DNA from: Paraglaciecola polaris LMG 21857 | GTDB taxonomy: Bacteria; Pseudomonadota; Gammaproteobacteria; Enterobacterales; Alteromonadaceae | Direction: 5' to 3' | Assembly (NCBI RefSeq): GCF_000315055.1 | Contig: NZ_BAER01000047.1 | Location: 47,083 to 111,082 of the forward strand | Length of the DNA stretch: 64,000 nucleotides | Part shown: one piece after another, positions 9,608 to 18,456 of the stretch | Layout: every line of letters begins with the position of its first letter | Numbering within the stretch: position 1 is the stretch's first letter | Notes under the pieces: generated by a model | Seen by the model: only the letters and a program-made list of their open reading frames with translations | Databases searched by the model: none | Told to the model about the DNA's origin: nothing | Made by a program: the position numbers and the translations under genes

Positions 9608-10705
9608 CTAATTATTGTGAAGTTTAAAGTAATTATCTGCTACAAAATACGTCAGTCGCTTCTCTACACTGTTACCATTAAACAAGTCATTAAATAGTGC
9701 TCGCAATGAGGCGTTTTTAGTCACGGCGCTGCCTTTGTAATAGCTGTGCTTGCAACCTACACCATCGACCTCTGTGACATCTATATACACTGCACGTTCA
9801 CTATCGAGACTTTTCAAATAGTGGCCAAGGCGCGCTCTTTGCTCTTTGCCTGGTTTAACACGTGATGCTTTTAAGGCTGCATCGTCTTCGTTAATCACCA
9901 CATGAATGCGGTTTCTTACATCGATGCAGTCTAACCAATTAGCGTGGTTTTTGTTGTTGCTATCAGCCGCGACTAAATTAATATTATCGAAAACTAAATC
10001 AGAGGTAGCGTTATCGCTCGTCATAAGCGAATGCTTGAGCAGGTAGTTTCCCATGCTATGACATAACAAATTAATTTTGACCTTACAGTCTTCGCCGACT
10101 AATTCGCTATAAAGCGATGCTGCCGCCATCGGATTATTTTTACCTGCGTACTTTTTATCGACAATGGCTTTAATTCTATTTACGCAGGATTCAGACAATA
10201 AGGTATGAAAGAAATGAATTTTTGCTACAAAACGATTGAAAGCACCAGATGAGGCTCTAGCATCCGCCTTGTCACTCAAATAAGACGCGGTGCCTGACAC
10301 CGCCCCTCCGCCATTTGCAGGCCAAGTAAACGGAATAACAATAAGGTTATATAGTTCTTCTAATTCCGCAGCTGCGGTTAATACATCATCAAGGTCGTTG
10401 TTGTATCCATGCACAAAAAACAAAATCGCTTTATTCTCTTCTTTTGCCCGGGTAAATACTTTGCAAGCAACGTCTAACGAACCATGCCATGGTTGGCGAG
10501 TATCTAAACTGAGATGATAGTCTTTAACTAATTTTTTTGTTTGTGTGGGGGTCAGTTCGTCTTTTACTAAGGAAACCTTCCATTTTCCTTCTTCTTTATT
10601 GACCTCAACGACTCTGAGTTCGTTAGGTCCTTTGGGATTAGGTGTGTCGCCAAACACGTTAATTGTACTGCCATTTGAAACAACTCTATTGGTCACTAAA
10701 TACAT
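9608..10705 (-). CDS. Alpha/beta hydrolase of DUF900 type
   Basis: A 365-residue predicted serine hydrolase. The fold is shown by the oxyanion-region strand ILFFVHGYNNDLDD at about residues 92-105 and the nucleophile elbow LLCHSMGNYLLKHSL, a G/C-x-S-x-G variant with the Ser as nucleophile. VIPFTWPANGGG lies between them, as in DUF900 proteins. The ATG at 10705 is preceded by AAGGAG at ideal spacing, so the longer frame starting at 10843 is rejected. No signal peptide is visible, so it is probably cytoplasmic. It stands alone between a pirin gene and a U32 gene. Substrate unknown. Confidence 0.8.
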   Translation of the reverse strand: MYLVTNRVVSNGSTINVFGDTPNPKGPNELRVVEVNKEEGKWKVSLVKDELTPTQTKKLVKDYHLSLDTRQPWHGSLDVACKVFTRAKEENKAILFFVHGYNNDLDDVLTAAAELEELYNLIVIPFTWPANGGGAVSGTASYLSDKADARASSGAFNRFVAKIHFFHTLLSESCVNRIKAIVDKKYAGKNNPMAAASLYSELVGEDCKVKINLLCHSMGNYLLKHSLMTSDNATSDLVFDNINLVAADSNNKNHANWLDCIDVRNRIHVVINEDDAALKASRVKPGKEQRARLGHYLKSLDSERAVYIDVTEVDGVGCKHSYYKGSAVTKNASLRALFNDLFNGNSVEKRLTYFVADNYFKLHNN

Positions 10706-10915
10706 AAACAACTCCTTCTGCTTTACGCACACAAGCTGTGTGTTTTTTAAGCATATTAAGTTTTTCTGATTAAGCGAGGGATAACGATCAGAAAATTTAG
10801 CGAACAGCCTTATTGCTATTACCCTGTTGCAAACGAAAAACACAATGCGTTAAATTATTGCTGGATACGACGGCAAGGCGATAAACATGTTTTTATTAAG
10901 GGGAAATTGTCAGCA

Positions 10916-10935
10916 AGGGCGCTGGGGAGCGCCCT
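10916..10935 (-). terminator. GC-rich hairpin downstream of the U32 gene
   Basis: An 8-bp perfect stem (AGGGCGCT / AGCGCCCT) with a four-base loop lies 25 bp past the stop of the U32-type gene. The U tract is poor on the minus strand, so terminator function is likely but not certain. Confidence 0.5.
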
Positions 10936-10960
10936 ATCGTTAACGTGTGACAGGAAGATG

Positions 10961-13279
10961 TCAAAGGCCGTTATGGTACTGAATGTTGGTAGACGCAGGA
11001 ACCATAGTATTCAGAGTATGCTTAACCACTGAGCCCAATTCATTTTCAGCGCTCGCATTGCTGCTCAGTAGTTGTTCAAATTGAGCAATGAGTTGGACTT
11101 TGTCTGGGCTTTCTTTATCCCCGGCACCAATATTGGTTAAATCAATCATGAAGTCATCAAACAAGTCTGCCAGATCATCGATAATCTCAGTGTTTAAGAA
11201 TTGATCTTGATTATAGATACTTGGGTAGCCTGCTTTTTGTTTATCGATTGCGAATGAATCCCCTTTTAAATTAGTAATACTAGTGGATTTATCACACGAG
11301 AGCATACAGCCGTTGTCTATACGGGGCTTGTCACAGCCAACGCTTTGCTGGAAGAAACACTGTCTGCTCGCCATTAATAAAATAGGGTGATAAATGCTAT
11401 ACAGCATTTTAAAATTTTTCGGCCGAGCAATGCTTCTTATCTGCTGTTTGTTGATCTCATTGGAGATAAAAGCCCCACTGCAATTGAGCCCTTCTTGCAT
11501 CGCAAGCAACGCATAGGTATTGGTGGTATTCAAAAACGGGCCAGCAATCCATTTTATACCTAATTCATAGGCGCGATGGGCAATTCCACTGTTGTTAGTG
11601 ACAATCAGTTCAGGCTTAACTTGTTGTAAAATATTAAGTGCCACGTCGAAATCTTTACCAATTAATACCGACGGAAACCAGGGGATCAAGCGCGGGTTAT
11701 CTTGCAAAAAAGTCACATATTTAGTACAACCGCGCTTATAAGCATCTGGTAACTTAAAGTAGATATCAGCATCGGTTACTTGGGCTAATTCAACATCAGC
11801 TTGCTCACAAATTAACAACGATAAGTTTGCGCGCATTTGCTTGTTTATTGGCGGTAATTTGGCATGTGATTCTAATTTGGGTAAAAGTACTTCAGGCAAC
11901 ACTTGCTGAATGTTGCTTAACAAGCAAAGCACTTCATTTTTTAGCACGGTCAGGACTTTAAATGAAATACTGACGTTATCAGCTAAGCACTCTGTGTCCA
12001 GCGACGTTAAATTAAATCCAGCGTTATGTAAGCTTTTGAAACGCTTATCGATATCGGCCTGTGCTAACGGAGCTTTGCTTGTTTGTGTGAGCATCTCATC
12101 TGATTGAACAACAAATGTATTCTCACCCGCGCCGGTAACAGACATTAATGACTCGGCTTCTACGGTCGAAACCGTGATTGTTAAAGGCTGCCCTGCTGAG
12201 CCGGAAAAAACTAATTTAAGTGACGGTTTAGCAATACTTAAATGTGTGATTTTTTCAAAGACTGACGTCGAAATTTGCTCTTTTTGTTGATGTAAGTTCT
12301 GTTCAACGCGATGAATCTGCACAACTGAAATAGCATTACTGGCTTCAATGGCGTGATTTTTAGAATTATCTCGCGGGTTTTCGATAAACATGGACTGATT
12401 TAAGTCACCGCGCAAAAAGGCGTTTGAAAAATCGCGATTGAACACTTTATATAAGCGTTCACCGTCTTGGGTTAACTCGCCTGTTGCAACAAAGCCGTCG
12501 ATTTGCTTTCGAAAACTGTCAACCACAGTATGAACATAACTTGCACCTTTAATTCGCCCTTCAATCTTAAAGGAGTGCACACCCGCTTCTATCAGTGCTG
12601 GCAGGTCAAAAAAGGCCGAATTATCTTTTATGTTTAATGGGAAATTATTACCTGAAGGCGTGGTTTCGTACTCTTCACGACACGCTTGACTACAACGACC
12701 ACGATTACCTGAGTTACCTACACTGGCAGAGGTTGAATAACATAAACCTGAAAATGCCACACACAGCGAGCCATGCACAAATACTTCCGTTAATACCTCA
12801 TGTTTATGACCCGCACTAGCCATGACGGCTATTTCAGACAAGCTTAACTCTCGGGATAAATTAACCCGAGAAACGCCCAGTTGTTTGAGGAAAGGGATCT
12901 GCCCCACGTTGTGAGTGGTTAACTGAGTTGACGCGTGAATATCGAGTGTAGGAAAGTACTTTTTCAGAATGTACAACAAGCCAATATCTTGCACAATCAC
13001 GCCATCTAGTGGCGTATTACTCAGTTTACTAAGTAGCTTGGCGAGTGATTTGAATTCGCGCTCTAATATTACAATATTCAGCGTTAAAAATATTTGGCAT
13101 TGGTACTGATGCGCTAAACGAATGACGCCAACAAGCTCCTCATAGGAGATGTTTGACGCGCGGTTACGGGCATTGAAGGTATCTAAACCACAATATACCG
13201 CGTCAGCGCCTGCTATAATTGCCGCTTTAATTGCGTCAACATCACCGCCAGGTGCCAATAATTCAATTTTAGGATTCAT
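10961..13279 (-). CDS. U32 family peptidase-like protein (RlhA-type 23S rRNA hydroxylase candidate)
   Basis: A 772-residue protein that opens with the TIM-barrel start IELLAPGGDVDAIKAAIIAGADAVYCG. It carries the U32 signature EVFVHGSLCVAFSGLCYSTS, then SGNRGRCSQACR, giving clustered cysteines. A second cysteine group (SRQCFFQQSVGC and NGCMLSC) sits near residue 660-690. In E. coli the related RlhA (YdcP) hydroxylates C2501 of 23S rRNA and needs iron. The protein is longer than E. coli RlhA (about 650), with an acidic C-terminal extension rich in Asp/Glu/Leu. The middle is the DUF3656-like region. It starts with ATG at 13279 and is divergent from the GST gene. Assignment as U32 is firm; the RlhA function is by family analogy. 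Confidence 0.82.
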   Translation of the reverse strand: MNPKIELLAPGGDVDAIKAAIIAGADAVYCGLDTFNARNRASNISYEELVGVIRLAHQYQCQIFLTLNIVILEREFKSLAKLLSKLSNTPLDGVIVQDIGLLYILKKYFPTLDIHASTQLTTHNVGQIPFLKQLGVSRVNLSRELSLSEIAVMASAGHKHEVLTEVFVHGSLCVAFSGLCYSTSASVGNSGNRGRCSQACREEYETTPSGNNFPLNIKDNSAFFDLPALIEAGVHSFKIEGRIKGASYVHTVVDSFRKQIDGFVATGELTQDGERLYKVFNRDFSNAFLRGDLNQSMFIENPRDNSKNHAIEASNAISVVQIHRVEQNLHQQKEQISTSVFEKITHLSIAKPSLKLVFSGSAGQPLTITVSTVEAESLMSVTGAGENTFVVQSDEMLTQTSKAPLAQADIDKRFKSLHNAGFNLTSLDTECLADNVSISFKVLTVLKNEVLCLLSNIQQVLPEVLLPKLESHAKLPPINKQMRANLSLLICEQADVELAQVTDADIYFKLPDAYKRGCTKYVTFLQDNPRLIPWFPSVLIGKDFDVALNILQQVKPELIVTNNSGIAHRAYELGIKWIAGPFLNTTNTYALLAMQEGLNCSGAFISNEINKQQIRSIARPKNFKMLYSIYHPILLMASRQCFFQQSVGCDKPRIDNGCMLSCDKSTSITNLKGDSFAIDKQKAGYPSIYNQDQFLNTEIIDDLADLFDDFMIDLTNIGAGDKESPDKVQLIAQFEQLLSSNASAENELGSVVKHTLNTMVPASTNIQYHNGL

Positions 13280-13537
13280 TTATTCAACTTATTGCTAATG
13301 ACATAATCTGTTAACGAGGGAGATTATTTGAGCGGGGGATTTTACCCGTATAATCGCTGAGTGAATACCGATAAAATAACTAACGACCAGATGATAGCCT
13401 CAAGTATGTCCTATTGTGTATTCACAGCACTTAATGGGACTTATAATCGAGGTATTATCGGCATTATGTGCCCGCACTCTGGTAACGATCAGCCATGTAA
13501 TAAACCTAACCCGCAAATACAGCTCGAGGCAAACGTC

Positions 13538-14233
13538 ATGACATTACCGGTTTTATACTCGCTACGAAATTGCCCTTACGCTATGAGAGCGCGACTCGCC
13601 ATCTATAAATCCAAACAGCCGGTGGCATTAAGGGACATAGTACTCAAAAACAAACCCCCAGAGATGCTGGCGGCATCACCTAAGGCGACGGTGCCGGTCT
13701 TAGTATTAACTTCAGCAAACGTGCTTGATGAAAGTTTACACATCATGCTCTGGGCTCTAGGTGAAAGTGATCCCCATGGGTTACTTCGTCCTGAAATAGT
13801 GAGTTATACGGAACAATCGAACGGTAATAATGCAACGGGTACTTTAGCTGACGCTCTGGAATTAATTCATCAATTCGATCACGAATTTAAAACGTGCTTG
13901 GAGGCGTATAAGTGTGCCAAGCGTTATCATGAAAATAACCTGCAAGATTGTCGACAAGCCTGCGAGGTGCATATTCAAGACTTGGAACAGCGCCTTTGCA
14001 AGCATAAATATGTAATAGATGACACTGAGAGTATCGCGGATATTGCGCTTTTGCCGTTTATTAGGCAATTCGCCAAAATTGAGCGCCAGTGGTATTTGCA
14101 ATCGCCTTATCCTCACATAAAGTTCTGGCTTGATAGCTATTTACAAAGCCCTATGTTTACCAAAGTGATGGCAAAATATCCTTTATGGTCACCGGACCAG
14201 CCAATTATCGAATTTGGTGACCATAAGATGTGA
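13538..14233 (+). CDS. Glutathione S-transferase family protein with CPYA motif
   Basis: A 231-residue protein with an N-terminal thioredoxin-like domain beginning MTLPVLYSLRNCPYAMRARLAI. The CPYA motif at residues 11-14 and the cis-Pro segment KATVPVLVL at about residues 45-53 mark a glutaredoxin-2/omega-like GST. The ESLHIM stretch corresponds to the gamma-Glu-binding loop (usually ES-x-x-I). An all-helical C-terminal domain ends in IADIALLPFIRQFAKI. The ATG at 13538 was chosen because it has GAGG nine bases upstream and starts the fold exactly; the frame stays open to a GTG at 13361 but that extension matches nothing. Likely a cytosolic thiol transferase. Confidence 0.85.
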   Translation: MTLPVLYSLRNCPYAMRARLAIYKSKQPVALRDIVLKNKPPEMLAASPKATVPVLVLTSANVLDESLHIMLWALGESDPHGLLRPEIVSYTEQSNGNNATGTLADALELIHQFDHEFKTCLEAYKCAKRYHENNLQDCRQACEVHIQDLEQRLCKHKYVIDDTESIADIALLPFIRQFAKIERQWYLQSPYPHIKFWLDSYLQSPMFTKVMAKYPLWSPDQPIIEFGDHKM

Positions 14234-14637
14234 TAGGTCTTCACCTTGGTCCCCTTTACCTTATATTCCGCCTATAGGACGTTTAACCATGCAATACATA
14301 CACAACGTATTGGCTGTTCTTCGCGCGGTTAACCTTGATTTTTAGTATCCATAGGCTCTTTATTTAATTTAACTTTGCCAAGGAATATTCAAAATAGTCC
14401 CGAGCCCCAACATATTTAGGCATAAGAACACGTCCTTAAATCAGCGTTTAGCTTTAAAAAAGCCTTCCGACTGCCGAGTTTTAGTCTTTTGTACAACTAA
14501 ATGATAGATAATGAGGTTAGTTGTATTGTTATTGCTCGAATGTGTGTAAGATACATCGCATAAGTTTTTGGGTATCCGGATTGGTGAGTTCGGGTATTAA
14601 ATAAACAAAATTTCACCTAATAAAATGAGTAAATATA
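14234..14637. other. Leader/promoter region of the cold-shock gene
   Basis: This 404-bp gap has no recognisable gene. Cold-shock genes of this family usually have a long structured 5' UTR, so at least the A/T-rich last 150 bp probably is transcribed leader. I could not identify a confident -35/-10 pair or a conserved cold box by eye. Confidence 0.45.
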
Positions 14638-14844
14638 ATGAGTAAAGGTACAGTTAAGTGGTTCAACGCAGATAAAGGTTTCGGCTTTATTACTCCTGAA
14701 GATGGCGGAAAGGATCTTTTCGTTCACCATTCAGAAATTCAAGCTGGCGGACAGTTTGCATCTTTAAATGACGGCCAAGCGGTTGAATTTGAAGTTGGCC
14801 AAGGCCAAAAAGGTCCTTGCGCAAATAAAGTTGTTGCAATCTAA
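14638..14844 (+). CDS. Cold-shock domain protein, CspA family
   Basis: A 68-residue single cold-shock domain that binds single-stranded RNA/DNA and acts as an RNA chaperone. The RNP1 motif KGFGFITPE (residues 13-21) and RNP2 motif DLFVHHSEI (residues 26-34) are both intact. The length equals the family norm. It stands alone between a long leader and a strong terminator, as expected for a monocistronic csp gene. Which of the CspA/C/D/E paralogue types it represents cannot be decided from the sequence. Confidence 0.97.
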   Translation: MSKGTVKWFNADKGFGFITPEDGGKDLFVHHSEIQAGGQFASLNDGQAVEFEVGQGQKGPCANKVVAI

Positions 14845-14926
14845 TCTGATTTTCAAACTGCTGTAATGGCAATTTGAATCAATAGCGTCTGTGAACTTGG
14901 TTTACACCGCTAACTAGATTAAATAG

Positions 14927-14990
14927 AAGGTGCTGGTTTGGTTATACCATTTACGTCATGTAAAGGTGTAGTTACCACAGCACCTTTTTT
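14927..14990 (+). terminator. Terminator of the cold-shock gene
   Basis: A 9-bp stem (AAGGTGCTG at 14927-14935 with CAGCACCTT at 14978-14986) encloses a 42-base loop and is followed by a run of T. It lies about 80 bp after the stop codon. Confidence 0.7.
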
Positions 14991-15107
14991 GTTACCTAAA
15001 ATAAAGTCACTAAGTCCTTTGTGCCCCTTTTAATTTTTTCGATTATCCCTTGTATCAATAACTTCTTCACTAAAGTAAAGATATACAAATTTCCCTTGCG
15101 ATAAACG

Positions 15108-15998
15108 TTAATCTAGTCTGAGCTCGGTATTGCTTGAGAAACGTCTTGCTTGCTCGGTGATGGGATCGGTAAACGCCAATTGCTGAGCCAATAACTGCAG
15201 AGGTTTAGTGAAATCATCTGGCTGACTTGGCTGCAAATTTGGATAATAACTATCGTTTAATAATGGCCAACCAAGGCTTTGCATATGCAGTCGCAGTTGA
15301 TGTGTCTTACCCGTAACCGGATTGAGTTCGAATAACGCTTTATCACCAGCGCGCTTCACGCAACGAATACGAGAATGACTATTCGCCGCTCCTTCCACTA
15401 TTCTCATCAAAAATCGGGGTTCGCTTTTCTCCAAACGATTTTTGATTTCCCATTGCTGATTTTCCGCCGGTTCCTTGTCATTCGTGCTGGCGATGGCTTG
15501 ATAGGTTTTATCAATTTGATGCGCTTCAAATAGACGATGGTATTGCTGACGTGTTTTGGGGTTAACTGAAAATAACACTAAGCCAGCAGTGGCTTTATCA
15601 ATACGGTGCACGGCTTGTAAGTGTTGATTGCCGCATTTATGCCGTAAACGGTTTTGCAGGCACTCTTCAACGTATCCACCGCCGGGCATGACAGGTAAAA
15701 AATGCGGCTTGTAAGCCACTAAAATCAGTTCATCCTGAAAAATTATATTTTCAGCAAAAGGAATAACAGGCTCGCGCTCTACCTCCCGGTAATAATAAAC
15801 CCGTTGCTGGGCAGTAAATGCCGTTTGTGCATGAATTAACCCTCCATCGTGCCAATGCACTTTGCCATCGGCCATACGTTGTTGCCAAACTTGGGCTGAG
15901 ATAGCGGGAAATTTGAGGATAAGAAACTCTAAAACCGTCGAAACACCGGGATTGTGCTGGGGCAAGCTGAGTTTGGACGGGGTGCGGGCAATGGCCAT
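15108..15998 (-). CDS. RluA-family pseudouridine synthase
   Basis: A 296-residue RNA pseudouridine synthase. The catalytic motif HRIDKATAGLVLFS holds the nucleophilic Asp, and GKTHQLRLHMQSLGWPLLND is the second conserved family block. The N-terminal part has an S4-like segment but is short. It is close to the RluA/TruC-like synthases that modify rRNA or tRNA; the target base cannot be told. The ATG at 15998 is preferred because AAAGAG lies upstream at reasonable spacing; an in-frame ATG at 16022 would add eight residues. The gene is monocistronic. Confidence 0.88.
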   Translation of the reverse strand: MAIARTPSKLSLPQHNPGVSTVLEFLILKFPAISAQVWQQRMADGKVHWHDGGLIHAQTAFTAQQRVYYYREVEREPVIPFAENIIFQDELILVAYKPHFLPVMPGGGYVEECLQNRLRHKCGNQHLQAVHRIDKATAGLVLFSVNPKTRQQYHRLFEAHQIDKTYQAIASTNDKEPAENQQWEIKNRLEKSEPRFLMRIVEGAANSHSRIRCVKRAGDKALFELNPVTGKTHQLRLHMQSLGWPLLNDSYYPNLQPSQPDDFTKPLQLLAQQLAFTDPITEQARRFSSNTELRLD

Positions 15999-16162
15999 AA
16001 TTACACTCTTTGTTGACCCCATAAGGATCGTTTGGGTCTACATTGACGCCGGGAGTATATAACGTTTTACCGAAGCCCGTGGGGGTAGAATATCATCAAT
16101 ATCATTTAGCATGCTTATGACCTTCGCCACAGAGCAAGCATAACGGGCAAAAGAGCAATTCG

Positions 16163-17068
16163 CTATTGCGCATCAAAACCGGCATAACCCTCGACCAAAA
16201 AATCGATAAGCGCCCTCACCCCAGGTAATAATCCTCTTCTAGACGGAAAGACTAAATGAATAATGTCTGGCGAAGCGTGCCAATCATCAAGAAGTTTCAT
16301 TAAACTGCCATTTTCTATTTGCTCTGTCACCATCAAGGTCGGTAACTGCACCACCCCTACCCCAGCCAATGCAGAGTTACGTAATGCCACCATGTCGGTT
16401 GTCACTAAGCGTGGTTGGTAAGACACCTTAACAAGCTGCTGTTGCGGTGAGGACCAAGTCCACATAAAGTTATCTTGAGGTTGGCCGACGCCTAGGCTAG
16501 GCCAGTTGGCCAGTTCAGTTAAACTGGTGGGCGTTCCTTGCTTTGCAATTAACTCAGGGCTGGCAACAAGACACACACTTTGCTCAGATAACACCCGTAA
16601 AATAAGTTCACTATTTTCAATGGGCGGTGGGCGAACTCTAATGGCGACATCTATCCCTTCAGCAATCAGGTCTACCTTGCGGTTCGACGCTTCTAATTGA
16701 ATATTTATCTGCGGAAATAGCGACATGAACTGAGCTAACATTGTACCAATGTGGGCGTGCAATAAGGCTGTTGGACAAGTTAAGCGGATGCTCCCTCGCG
16801 GTTCTGATTGCAATGAGTCAATTGCTTCTTGAGCAGATTCAGCTTCCACTAACATGGCTTTACAGTGCTCAAAATAAGTATGCCCCACTTCTGTTAAATG
16901 AAAGCTGCGCGTTGAGCGGTAAATCAACTTGGTATCGAGTCGTACTTCTAGCGCAGCTATGCGGCGACTCAATTTAGATTTTGCGAGCCCAAGCGCTCGA
17001 CTGGCGGCTGAGAATCCGCCGTACTCTACCGCCTTTACAAAATAATACAGATCATTCAGGTTTTGCAC
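16163..17068 (-). CDS. LysR-family transcriptional regulator
   Basis: A 301-residue LTTR. The N-terminal winged helix-turn-helix is MQNLNDLYYFVKAVEYGGFSAASRALGL then AKSKLSRRIAALE, followed by the linker helix and a periplasmic-binding-protein-like effector domain starting near RGSIRLTCP. It is divergent from a pirin gene across about 100 bp, the usual arrangement for an LTTR and its target, so it probably controls that pirin and itself. Effector unknown. Confidence 0.93.
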   Translation of the reverse strand: MQNLNDLYYFVKAVEYGGFSAASRALGLAKSKLSRRIAALEVRLDTKLIYRSTRSFHLTEVGHTYFEHCKAMLVEAESAQEAIDSLQSEPRGSIRLTCPTALLHAHIGTMLAQFMSLFPQINIQLEASNRKVDLIAEGIDVAIRVRPPPIENSELILRVLSEQSVCLVASPELIAKQGTPTSLTELANWPSLGVGQPQDNFMWTWSSPQQQLVKVSYQPRLVTTDMVALRNSALAGVGVVQLPTLMVTEQIENGSLMKLLDDWHASPDIIHLVFPSRRGLLPGVRALIDFLVEGYAGFDAQ

Positions 17069-17169
17069 AGCTATTGTTCCATATATGCAACAGTGATATT
17101 CATTTTAGCAGTCTAGCGGATGACTGTACTAGGAGTATGCTAAATAAAACACATTAAGCGGAGTTAATC

Positions 17170-18030
17170 ATGAAATCAATTACAGCGCTAATTAACGCCC
17201 CATCGGCCCACTGGGTAGGCAATGGCTTTCCCGTTAAGTCACTGTTCTCCTATGACAATCAAGCAGCTCAAATGAGTCCATTTCTACTGCTTGATTATGC
17301 AGGTCCGATGCATTTCCCTGGTGATGGGGTTAAACGAGGCGTGGGAGTACACCCTCATCGCGGGTTCGAGACAGTGACAATTGTTTATAAAGGAGAAGTT
17401 GAGCACAAAGATTCCACTGGAAAAGGCGGCGTAATTGGACCAGGGGATGTTCAGTGGATGACCGCAGGAGCTGGAATTTTGCACGAGGAATTTCATTCTC
17501 AAAGGTTTAGTCAATCTGGTGGCGAGTTACAAATGGTTCAGTTATGGGTGAATCTTCCCAAGGTAGCCAAAATGGCTCCACCGGGTTACCAAGGGATCGT
17601 TAAAGACGCGATCCCAAACGTATCATTGCCCAAAAATGCCGGCAGTATTCGCATCATTGCGGGAGAATTCGATGAACACCTTGGACCAGCGACAACCCAT
17701 AGTCCAATGAACGTTTGGGATATGCGTTTAAATGCTGGCAGTGAATCCAACTTTACCCTATCACAAGGCTGGGGCGCTGCCGTAGTCGTGCTGGAAGGGG
17801 CGGTATCGGTCAATGGTTCTGAGCCTGCTACAGAAACCAATATGGTCGTGCTTAGTCGGCAACAAACAGGCATCACATTGCGCACTGAACAGTCGAGCTT
17901 GGTGCTATTGCTTAGCGGCGACCCCATCAATGAACCTGTTGTTGGTCATGGGCCATTTGTAATGAATACCAAGGCGGAAATTGTACAAGCATTCAATGAC
18001 CTAAAAGAAGGCCAGTTTGGTCGTCTGTAA
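17170..18030 (+). CDS. Pirin family protein (YhhW-like)
   Basis: A 286-residue bicupin. The metal-binding cupin shows DYAGPMHFP, then VGVHPHRGFETVTIVYKGEVEHKDSTG and the GAGILHEEFHS block, giving the three His and one Glu ligands. PGDVQWMTAG is the second cupin motif. It fits the YhhW group, in which E. coli YhhW has quercetin 2,3-dioxygenase activity in vitro. The start at 17170 has GGAG a few bases upstream. The divergent LysR gene at 16163-17068 is its likely regulator. It is the second pirin in the window but from a different subfamily to the one at 8607-9521. Confidence 0.92.
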   Translation: MKSITALINAPSAHWVGNGFPVKSLFSYDNQAAQMSPFLLLDYAGPMHFPGDGVKRGVGVHPHRGFETVTIVYKGEVEHKDSTGKGGVIGPGDVQWMTAGAGILHEEFHSQRFSQSGGELQMVQLWVNLPKVAKMAPPGYQGIVKDAIPNVSLPKNAGSIRIIAGEFDEHLGPATTHSPMNVWDMRLNAGSESNFTLSQGWGAAVVVLEGAVSVNGSEPATETNMVVLSRQQTGITLRTEQSSLVLLLSGDPINEPVVGHGPFVMNTKAEIVQAFNDLKEGQFGRL

Positions 18031-18456
18031 ATTAAGGTGACGCATGAGCGCCACTTTATAACGCGAGCAACATAAACAGCGTCGCTGACAATGTCCATCA
18101 AAGACATTATGAGAGCTTTCGCAACATAAATTATGCTTGTTTTGCTGCTGTGGCTAACTAAGCTAATGCCATCAATAGTCTACAAAACACACATTCTGCC
18201 CCGACGCACCTACCGTATAAGTCTTGTGGCGAAAATCCAGAAACGAACAAAATCACTATTTAAATGTTTAAAATCTGTTAGTTGCTGATATCAGGTGTCG
18301 GGTTTAGACTGGTGTCATAGCGTTTGACGACTTAATGCTCAATTAAGCTTGAGACGGGTTTCATATTCTTACTAAGAACCACTGTTCAGATACGTATAAT
18401 AACGCTCGCCCACATTATTCCCCTTTCGATAATTGCGGCGCTATGGAGTATTTATT
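18031..18456. other. Intergenic region before the hybrid kinase
   Basis: A 426-bp stretch without a supportable gene on either strand. It should contain the kinase promoter. I see no repeat, hairpin with U tract or transposon remnant in it. Confidence 0.5.
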
